From assembly GCA_945878835.1 (NCBI GenBank), contig CAMCUG010000024.1, forward strand, positions 1-12,265: a stretch of DNA of 12,265 nucleotides. Direction: 5' to 3'. The notes below the pieces were generated by a model that saw only the letters and a program-made list of their open reading frames with translations, did not search any database and was not told the DNA's origin. How positions within the stretch are numbered: the first letter of the stretch is position 1; every line of letters starts with the position of its first letter. The DNA comes from Chryseobacterium gleum. GTDB taxonomy: Bacteria; Bacteroidota; Bacteroidia; Flavobacteriales_D; Sanyastnellaceae. Positions 6,828 to 12,265 of the stretch are shown one piece after another. A program made the translations under genes and the position numbers.

Positions 6828-7819
6828 CGAATAAGCGCTCCGGCGGTGAACATTTCATTCTTACCGTCTTTGCACAACGCATAAGTAAATCCACTCCGTA
6901 ATCCGTACCCTCCGATATCACCGGCCTTATCAACAGCTAACACGCCAACTTGATACTCGTCGACCATAAACGCGTTATTGGATTTCAATCGTACTATTGC
7001 TTCCTCACACGCTTCTTGCGCGCTAGCGCCTTGACGCATGAGTTCAACAACCAAGAAAGAAGTACATGAACGAATAACGGTTTCACCAAGACCCGTGCAG
7101 GTTGCTCCGCCTACTTCATTATCTATGTAAAGACCTGCTCCAATAATTGGGCTGTCTCCTACTCTTCCGTGCAGTTTGTAAGATAATCCGCTTGTGGTGC
7201 ACGACCCGGAAATGCGACCTTCATAATCCATAGCCAACAGGCCAATGGTATCGTGATTTTCAATATTAATAATTGGTTTGTACTGCGAAGTCTTTAACCA
7301 TTCTTCCCAAGCTTTGTGTGCTTCGGGATTCACGTAATCGTTGTATTTGAACCCTTGTTCCAATGCGAATTGTTCTGCACCTTTTCCCACAATCATAGCA
7401 TGTGGTGTCTTTTCCAAAACCGCACGCGCTATTGAAATCGGATGCTCGAAACCTTGAACAAAAGCTACTGACCCCACCTTGTGTTGCCAGTCCATAATGC
7501 AGGCATCTAACGTTGTTCTTCCCTCTCTATCGGGCAATCCGCCAAGTCCTACGCTCAGTCCGGTGAGATCAGATTCAATCTTCCAGACTCCCATCTCAGC
7601 CATATCCAGCGCGTTGCCTCCTTTCTTCAAAGTATCCATAGCCGCGTCGTTTGCAAGAATGCCGTGATCCCAAGTTGAAAGGACAAGTCCTTTGGTGTAA
7701 CGTACCTTTTCTGCTGGCTTTTTCTTTTTTTCACTGAATGAAAAAAGAGCTGGAGACATCCCTAATAGAGCTCCAGTCGCAACTAGCTGACCTAAAAACT
7801 TTCTTCTGTTGTTGGACAT
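6824..7819 (-). CDS. Tat-exported N4-(beta-N-acetylglucosaminyl)-L-asparaginase (glycosylasparaginase)
   Basis: An N-terminal nucleophile hydrolase that cleaves the bond between GlcNAc and asparagine in glyco-asparagine, giving aspartate and amino-sugar products. It has 331 residues and opens with a twin-arginine signal (NRRKFLGQLVATGALLG), so it should be exported folded to the periplasm. The autoprocessing site is ENHDTIG: cleavage before T191 would free the catalytic threonine and give alpha (to 190) and beta (191-331) chains. W50, T191, R219, D222, T242 and G243 have exactly the spacing I recall for the Elizabethkingia (Flavobacterium) meningoseptica enzyme (W11, T152, R180, D183, T203, G204 in mature numbering), so the substrate-binding site looks intact. 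Its ATG follows the TAA of the upstream deiminase gene with no spacer (TAAATG), which implies co-transcription and translational coupling. An isoaspartyl-peptidase side activity is possible. The conserved residues favour glycosylasparaginase. Confidence 0.93.
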   Translation of the reverse strand: MSNNRRKFLGQLVATGALLGMSPALFSFSEKKKKPAEKVRYTKGLVLSTWDHGILANDAAMDTLKKGGNALDMAEMGVWKIESDLTGLSVGLGGLPDREGRTTLDACIMDWQHKVGSVAFVQGFEHPISIARAVLEKTPHAMIVGKGAEQFALEQGFKYNDYVNPEAHKAWEEWLKTSQYKPIINIENHDTIGLLAMDYEGRISGSCTTSGLSYKLHGRVGDSPIIGAGLYIDNEVGGATCTGLGETVIRSCTSFLVVELMRQGASAQEACEEAIVRLKSNNAFMVDEYQVGVLAVDKAGDIGGYGLRSGFTYALCKDGKNEMFTAGALIR

Positions 7820-9604
7820 TTATTTTACGACAAATGGGGTTCTGTAAACTCCTCTTTCGCCAATCACCTGAACGAAATATACACCTTGTGGGAAAGCCGA
7901 TGCATTGAAAAATAATTTAGATTGCTCCGGCGATAAAACACCTGAATAAATTTCTTCCACTCTTCTTCCCTGAGCATCTAGAATGTATGCCTTCACTTTT
8001 TGCGAAGCGCGAACACTGAATTCCACGCAAGTCATTTCACTTGCTGGATTCGGATAAAGACGTGAAAATTGGAAAGCTTCTTCGTTCACAACGTTTCCAG
8101 CAAATACATCGAAACTCCAATAGCCTTCAGGCGCAGCAATAGGGCGTTGAAGAACTTTTCCAGTCGAAGCTTCTCCTTCAACATAATAATAAACGCGTGT
8201 TCCAGCAGGCTGTGCGGGAATAAATCCTTCCCAATTGTTGCCTCCAGTATTCACCATGTTCACTAGCGTGTATGCGCCTGTTAAGGCAGTCTTCCAATAC
8301 ATTCTGCCAGCAGCAACACCGTCGCGGTGGTTCATGTATGCTACAACACTGTAATCGCTTGTTGTGTTGTCTGTATCTTGAAGAGGATTGTGACTAATTA
8401 AAAGAGGATCGGCCACACCAACGCTATGGGTGATGCAGTGAATCGCGCCACTCGCAGAAATGATGTTATCGGGGTTGTTATCACAGTCGATACCAACAAT
8501 CTGGTATCCAGGTAACATCTCTTGCCAAATGCGCAACGCTGTGGTATCGTATTGCTCGCGGTAAATCGGAAGAATAACCATCTTGTTCACGAAAACGGCA
8601 TTGGTGTAGGTTCGGTATGACGATGGAGGATTCGAACTTGGCCAATTTCCAGCAACGCTAGGAGGCATAGGAATACGAACGGTCTTGTATGGCTCTCCCC
8701 ATTTATTCATGAAGTTAGAAACCACATAGTCCATGTTTGCATTGATCTGCGGACCGTCTGAAATGTTCGCAGGATATTCACCCACAAGCAAGGTCTGCTC
8801 GTCAATTAATTTCATGTGCATGTCCACGTGATGAATACCATCGAAGGGAAGGGTTGGCATTTTAATGTATCTGTCTACACCGAGATAGTTCTCTGTAATT
8901 GCATCTATCTCAGCCTCTGTTTTTGCGGTAACACCGTATTGATTTCCAGGAGCGTTTTCTTCCAAAACAAGTTCTGATATGATTGCTGTTCCGAAACCAT
9001 CACTCATCCAGTTTCCTCCTGTATTCACCAGATCATTGGGCGAAGCCGTTGTTGTGTACATATCAAGTCCTAAATAATCAGCAATGTATTGCGGAGAAGA
9101 ATTATCGTTCGGTCTTGTTGGGCGATTGTAAATCCAGTCGACCAAAAACAAATCTTCTACCTCATTGGAATAGGCTGGGTTTGCGCCGTAATCGCGCATC
9201 CAAACTGAATCATAATTCGCAGGAAGAATAATCACATTGTTCAAATCTGTAAATGCTGGTCCGCCTGCTGTTCCATACAAGTACGCCTCTGTGGCTGCAA
9301 CATCTTCAGAAAGAATGATCACAAGAGTTTGAGTTCGCGCAGCAGCAACAATTTGTTTTAAAATGGAAGGGTAAGAAATCCATGAAATTGTTAAGCACTG
9401 AATCTCTTCCCATTCGGCCATGGCGCGAATATTTGTGAAAGGTGGAGGAGATTCAATTCCTCTGTCGCTGTTTAAAATTGAAAAATCACCCTGAGCAATT
9501 TGCTCAATTTCTTGCGGAGTAAGATTGCGCGGCAATGTAACTTGGCTTTGCGCAGACCAACCAAATAAAAGAATAAATACAAATCCTGAAACTGACTTTT
9601 TCAT
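7820..9604 (-). CDS. T9SS-exported peptidylarginine-deiminase-like enzyme (PPAD/agmatine deiminase family)
   Basis: A guanidino-group modifying enzyme that should convert arginine residues or an arginine-like substrate to citrulline and ammonia outside the cell. The 594 residues show a signal peptide (1-20, cleavage SAQS before Q21), a pentein-fold catalytic domain (about 55-400), an Ig-like beta domain (about 415-500) and a type A T9SS tail (510-594: LYPNPASEM, AYILDAQGRRV, PQGVYFVQV). Catalytic residues are visible: D138 in VWMRDYG, H259 and D261 in HHVDMH, N335 in YTNAVFV and the nucleophile C390 in SGAIHCITH. These correspond to D130, H236, D238, N297 and C351 of Porphyromonas gingivalis PPAD as I recall them. 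YNRPTRPND at 159-167 resembles the PPAD loop whose two arginines hold the C-terminal carboxylate of substrate peptides. Agmatine deiminase is the alternative, but that enzyme is normally cytoplasmic and lacks the Ig and T9SS domains. The stop abuts the next gene's ATG. Confidence 0.9.
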   Translation of the reverse strand: MKKSVSGFVFILLFGWSAQSQVTLPRNLTPQEIEQIAQGDFSILNSDRGIESPPPFTNIRAMAEWEEIQCLTISWISYPSILKQIVAAARTQTLVIILSEDVAATEAYLYGTAGGPAFTDLNNVIILPANYDSVWMRDYGANPAYSNEVEDLFLVDWIYNRPTRPNDNSSPQYIADYLGLDMYTTTASPNDLVNTGGNWMSDGFGTAIISELVLEENAPGNQYGVTAKTEAEIDAITENYLGVDRYIKMPTLPFDGIHHVDMHMKLIDEQTLLVGEYPANISDGPQINANMDYVVSNFMNKWGEPYKTVRIPMPPSVAGNWPSSNPPSSYRTYTNAVFVNKMVILPIYREQYDTTALRIWQEMLPGYQIVGIDCDNNPDNIISASGAIHCITHSVGVADPLLISHNPLQDTDNTTSDYSVVAYMNHRDGVAAGRMYWKTALTGAYTLVNMVNTGGNNWEGFIPAQPAGTRVYYYVEGEASTGKVLQRPIAAPEGYWSFDVFAGNVVNEEAFQFSRLYPNPASEMTCVEFSVRASQKVKAYILDAQGRRVEEIYSGVLSPEQSKLFFNASAFPQGVYFVQVIGERGVYRTPFVVK

Positions 9605-9623
9605 AGCTATAAAATTTCAACTT

Positions 9624-9631
9624 GAAAATTA
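9624..9631 (-). promoter_or_regulatory. Possible -7 element TAATTTTC upstream of the deiminase gene
   Basis: The minus strand reads TAATTTTC, one mismatch from TAnnTTTG, ending 19 nt before the ATG at 9604 inside the 46 bp gap after the lipoprotein gene. No good -33 element accompanies it. It would allow separate expression of the deiminase and glycosylasparaginase pair, in addition to read-through from mltF. Confidence 0.2.
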
Positions 9632-9650
9632 GTCATCAATTCACCAACTT

Positions 9651-10283
9651 CTACAAGTTAATGAACAAATTATTCGACTGAAAAGGCATCGCATACAAAC
9701 TATCAAGCAGAAAGATAGACCCTGAACTTCCGTTGGCGACGCAATTGTATTTGATCCACTTCCCTCCGTATACATTGCACTGAAATGTCGTGTCAGCTAA
9801 ATTATTGAATGTCTTCACCTCGTTAGAGCAGCATGCGCATTCGAAATTCGCATTGACCCAATTGAATTGAATGACGCTTGCACCTGTAGCGTTTGTGAGC
9901 GTGACATTCATACTTGATTGTGGCCACAATGCAATGTCTTTTTCCACTGCAACTTCATTTCGAAGTTGATCAGGAGAAACGGTTATTTCTTTTCCGTAAT
10001 AAAACTCTCTTGACACCACAAGCCTCGCCTCAACAATGTTTTCTTTCTTCCATTCCAACGAATAATTTCCATTGATATCGGATTGTGTTGCGTCTGATTC
10101 TAAAAAATAATTGGTTAGAATCCCATTTACAAGCGCCTTCTGTTCTATTGAAACACCGACATAAGGCAATGCTATTCCTGAAGAAGCATCCTTCGTTCGA
10201 CCGCTGATTCTATAATTAGTCGATTTTTCCTTGCACGAAAACAAAACAGAAGAAAATAAAAGTGCAATGAAAATGTTTTTCAT
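9651..10283 (-). CDS. Lipoprotein with a carboxypeptidase-regulatory-like domain and cysteine cluster
   Basis: A 210-residue predicted lipoprotein. The signal peptide ends in a lipobox, LFSC, with the lipidated cysteine at C17, followed by KEK. Residues about 24-115 read as a CarboxypepD-regulatory-like beta-sandwich: YRISGRTKDASSGIALPYVGVSIEQ, then DINGNYSLEW, the layout of the small Ig-like plug domain common in Bacteroidota envelope proteins. The C-terminal half (about 120-210) is not recognised. It holds a cluster of cysteines, C149, C151 and C152 in FECACCSNE, plus C169 and C181, which could form disulphides or bind metal. The gene overlaps mltF by ATGA (10280-10283), so expression is coupled to the lytic transglycosylase, and it precedes the deiminase gene by 46 bp. 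A role as an envelope-anchored accessory factor is possible but unproven. Surface exposure cannot be decided, since the residues after C17 fit known lipoprotein export signals only loosely. Confidence 0.8.
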   Translation of the reverse strand: MKNIFIALLFSSVLFSCKEKSTNYRISGRTKDASSGIALPYVGVSIEQKALVNGILTNYFLESDATQSDINGNYSLEWKKENIVEARLVVSREFYYGKEITVSPDQLRNEVAVEKDIALWPQSSMNVTLTNATGASVIQFNWVNANFECACCSNEVKTFNNLADTTFQCNVYGGKWIKYNCVANGSSGSIFLLDSLYAMPFQSNNLFINL

Positions 10284-11740
10284 TTTATCGACAATTTATA
10301 ATGCTCAAAAATGGCCAAGATCTTATTTACGAAATTCACTGGCCCTACTCCGTTTACATATCCGTGCCTCACGCACGACATCGCGTAATACTGTCGTTGA
10401 GCTTTGAGCATTAATGCGTCTGCAACATGTCCTTCCCATAACGTATCGTTCCTTCCAATTTGTTTTGCAATGCACATGGCATCTAGAATGTGCCCGGGCC
10501 CGCAATTATAACTGGCCAAGATAAATTTTATTCGCTCTTCAGGATTGCGCACTCTTTGCGCCCAAAAATTATCTAAGTTGTGTAAATACTTCGCACCTGA
10601 TTGAATGTTATTGTCAGGCGGACAGAGTGTATCTCCGTCGTACTTTGCTATAGTGGCGGGCATCAGTTGCATGAGTCCGCGCGCACCCGCCCACGATTCT
10701 GCATTCGGATTAAATCCAGATTCTACAAAGCTCAGAGCAGTGAGCAATCTCCAATCCCAACCTACAATAGGCGCGTGAGCTTTGTACAATGAATCGAATG
10801 GCGAAAGAGCTCCGGCCTGAACAGGAGGCATTGAAAAGAATCGTTGAACACCACCTGACCAATTTTCTTCAGCACGACCAAAATATCTGCGATAAAGTTT
10901 ACTAATAAAACGACTTCCGTTTTTTCCAGCTATAAACGCATTCAAGCGTTCTTGCAAGAGGTAAGCATTTGGTCGAACAGCCCAGCCAATGTCCTCGTTT
11001 TCGCTTAACTCGACAGACATATCTAGATTCGGATAATCTTCAAAACTTAAAAATGCTAAACTCTTATCTGTAATTGTTGAGGGTACCCCACCGTTAGCCA
11101 CTTCTTGAAGCAATTCTTCGGTTCCTACTTTGCCACTTGCTTCAATGACTTGAAGAGTCAAACCTGTATTCTTCGTTATCTCTTCAAGCTTTCGATAAAA
11201 CGAGGAATACGCATGCACGTGAATAGGTAAGCGATCCAATTCATTAATTCCGTGAACAACAATTCCGTTTTCAAGTAATTTATTCGACGTATCTCTGCGT
11301 TGAACCAAGACCTGTTTGGTTTGGTAAATCGGCGGAGAAAAGGCTAAAAAGCCCTTGCGTTGCTCTGTAACAGTGAGGTTTGAAGCGATGATATCTCCTT
11401 CACCACGATACAACATGGCGAACATACTGTCGAGATTTTCAATTACCCGGACTTCCAACTTCACCTTTAAAAATTTCGCGAACTGTTTGGCCAATTCATA
11501 ATCGAAACCCTTCGGTTCTTCCTTGTAGAGATAATAGGTTGACGAGCTGTTTTCAGTAAGAATAATCAGTTTTCCTCTTGAGCGAATACTGTCTAAATCT
11601 AGGTTCACCAATTGGGGCAAATTTGGATCTTGTTCAAATTCCGTTTGCTTTTTCTTCGGAGAAAGAAGAGTAAACATAAAAGCCACTCCACCAAGCAAAG
11701 CCAGAGAAACTAGGATAACACGCCAAACAGATTTCTTCAA
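10280..11740 (-). CDS. mltF: Membrane-bound lytic murein transglycosylase F
   Basis: A peptidoglycan-cleaving enzyme of 486 residues. Residues 7-26 are a hydrophobic N-terminal anchor. Residues about 52-288 form a periplasmic solute-binding-protein family 3 domain (RGKLIILTEN, then GFDYELAKQFAKFL and GDIIASNLTVTEQR), the usual regulatory half of MltF. Residues about 320-445 are the SLT catalytic domain: E340 in ALSFVESGFNP is the catalytic acid, followed by GARGLMQLMPATI (352-364) and ASYNCGPGHI (409-418). Both domains are complete and in the normal order. The start codon is TTG at 11740. No in-frame ATG or GTG exists between it and the upstream in-frame stop at 11785-11783, and the first internal ATG, at residue 22, would remove the anchor. 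It is the first gene of the tight minus-strand run and overlaps the lipoprotein gene by ATGA. It faces glmM, a peptidoglycan-precursor gene, across a shared promoter region. Confidence 0.93.
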   Translation of the reverse strand: MKKSVWRVILVSLALLGGVAFMFTLLSPKKKQTEFEQDPNLPQLVNLDLDSIRSRGKLIILTENSSSTYYLYKEEPKGFDYELAKQFAKFLKVKLEVRVIENLDSMFAMLYRGEGDIIASNLTVTEQRKGFLAFSPPIYQTKQVLVQRRDTSNKLLENGIVVHGINELDRLPIHVHAYSSFYRKLEEITKNTGLTLQVIEASGKVGTEELLQEVANGGVPSTITDKSLAFLSFEDYPNLDMSVELSENEDIGWAVRPNAYLLQERLNAFIAGKNGSRFISKLYRRYFGRAEENWSGGVQRFFSMPPVQAGALSPFDSLYKAHAPIVGWDWRLLTALSFVESGFNPNAESWAGARGLMQLMPATIAKYDGDTLCPPDNNIQSGAKYLHNLDNFWAQRVRNPEERIKFILASYNCGPGHILDAMCIAKQIGRNDTLWEGHVADALMLKAQRQYYAMSCVRHGYVNGVGPVNFVNKILAIFEHYKLSIK

Positions 11741-11785
11741 TGATTTCAGGTTTCTTCCGCGAGCGAATCGTGAAAGGATTACTTA

Positions 11786-11793
11786 CAAACTTA
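11786..11793 (-). promoter_or_regulatory. Bacteroidota -7 promoter element TAAGTTTG for the mltF operon
   Basis: On the minus strand this reads TAAGTTTG, a full TAnnTTTG match, ending 45 nt before the TTG start of mltF and giving a leader of roughly 40 nt. No convincing -33 TTTG is seen. It is the best promoter candidate for the four-gene minus-strand run. Confidence 0.45.
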
Positions 11794-11891
11794 ATCAATT
11801 TAATTTTCATCTACCCGCTTCGTCAGAGGACAGGTAAAATGGGCCTAGTCATTCATTCCACAAAGAACGAAGTTTAACTCTTTGGGTGAAG

Positions 11892-11899
11892 TATCTTTG
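11892..11899 (+). promoter_or_regulatory. Bacteroidota -7 promoter element TATCTTTG for glmM
   Basis: TATCTTTG matches TAnnTTTG at all fixed positions and ends 19 nt before the glmM ATG, predicting a leader of about 14 nt. A clear -33 TTTG at the usual spacing is missing. It lies about 100 bp from the opposing mltF element, so the two promoters do not overlap. Confidence 0.5.
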
Positions 11900-11918
11900 C
11901 AAAAGATATTTTAAAGAC

Positions 11919-12265
11919 ATGACCTTAATAAAATCTATTTCCGGATTTCGCGGAACCATTGGAGCTGTTCCAGGTGAACACTTAACTCCGCTCGACACTG
12001 TGAAATTCACAGCGGCTTTCGCTGCTTTTCTTCAACATAGAAACAACAAACAACATATTTCAATTGTAGTTGGAAGAGATGCGCGCATTAGCGGAGAGAT
12101 GCTTCAAAACCTTGTCATGAATACCTTGGTTGGAATGGGCGTTCGCGTCTTAGACGCTGGACTTTCCACCACCCCTACCGTGGAGTGGGCTGTTACAGAA
12201 AGCAAAGCGAACGGAGGAATTATTCTTACCGCTAGTCACAATCCGAAAGAATGGAATGCATTGAA
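11919..12265 (+). CDS. glmM: Phosphoglucosamine mutase, N-terminal part (gene runs off the window)
   Basis: The first 115 codons of an alpha-D-phosphohexomutase, open to the right window edge. It starts MTLIKSISGFRGTIG, the typical Bacteroidota GlmM opening. It then shows TPLDTVKFTAAFAAFL (23-38), VVGRDARISGEM (50-61), GLSTTPTVEWAV (81-92) and the phosphoserine loop ILTASHNPKEWNAL, with S106 as the catalytic phosphoserine. The enzyme interconverts glucosamine-6-phosphate and glucosamine-1-phosphate on the route to UDP-GlcNAc, the precursor of peptidoglycan and lipid A. A phosphomannomutase/phosphoglucomutase of the same family cannot be excluded, because the sugar-binding loop lies beyond the window. 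The N-terminal sequence favours glmM. It diverges from mltF and has its own -7 element. Confidence 0.9.
   Translation, partial: MTLIKSISGFRGTIGAVPGEHLTPLDTVKFTAAFAAFLQHRNNKQHISIVVGRDARISGEMLQNLVMNTLVGMGVRVLDAGLSTTPTVEWAVTESKANGGIILTASHNPKEWNAL

Noticed and set aside
7820..9604. A plain cytoplasmic agmatine deiminase (polyamine synthesis).
   Set aside because: The catalytic motifs are shared, but the signal peptide, Ig-like domain and T9SS tail make a secreted PPAD-like enzyme more likely. Agmatine activity is not excluded.

Overview
The window looks like a chromosomal segment from a member of the Bacteroidota, most likely a marine or environmental Flavobacteriales relative (inference). The evidence is two secreted proteins ending in type A type IX secretion (T9SS) sorting domains, several good matches to the Bacteroidota -7 promoter element TAnnTTTG, no consistent Shine-Dalgarno sequences, and housekeeping genes (holA, glmM, mltF, ltaE) whose sequences read like Bacteroidota versions. 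It is gene-dense: every intergenic gap is under 200 bp. I see no tRNA, rRNA, CRISPR array, insertion sequence or phage gene.

Layout. At 1-123 is the 5' end of a minus-strand gene. It diverges from a large T9SS-exported multi-domain surface protein (225-1862, +). That gene converges on a low-specificity L-threonine aldolase (ltaE, minus). The aldolase start nearly touches the start of a divergent S8 (subtilisin-like) peptidase gene (2905-4548, +). The peptidase overlaps by ATGA a small exported, probably outer-membrane beta-barrel protein (4545-5279, +). Next come a small solitary PD-(D/E)XK protein of the HsdR N-terminal type (5283-5732, minus) and, divergent from it, holA, the DNA polymerase III delta subunit (5817-6827, +).

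The right half, 6824-11740, is a run of four minus-strand genes packed tightly enough to be an operon. In transcription order they are an MltF-type lytic transglycosylase, a lipoprotein overlapping it by ATGA, a T9SS-exported peptidylarginine-deiminase-like enzyme, and a Tat-exported glycosylasparaginase whose ATG follows the deiminase stop codon directly. The start of glmM (11919 to the window end, +) diverges from mltF across a 178 bp region with a good -7 element on each strand.

Biological reading. Most genes here act on the cell envelope or outside the cell: cell-wall turnover (MltF), the amino-sugar precursor for peptidoglycan (GlmM), secreted proteolysis (S8 peptidase), arginine modification (deiminase) and removal of GlcNAc from asparagine (glycosylasparaginase). 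The most noteworthy item is the secreted deiminase. Its architecture (signal peptide, catalytic domain, Ig-like domain, T9SS tail) and motifs resemble the Porphyromonas gingivalis peptidylarginine deiminase, and it is directly coupled to an enzyme that releases aspartate and ammonia from glyco-asparagine. A shared role in breaking down glycoproteins or peptides is a reasonable hypothesis, not a demonstrated one. I did not find a convincing defence system, mobile element or wholly new system.
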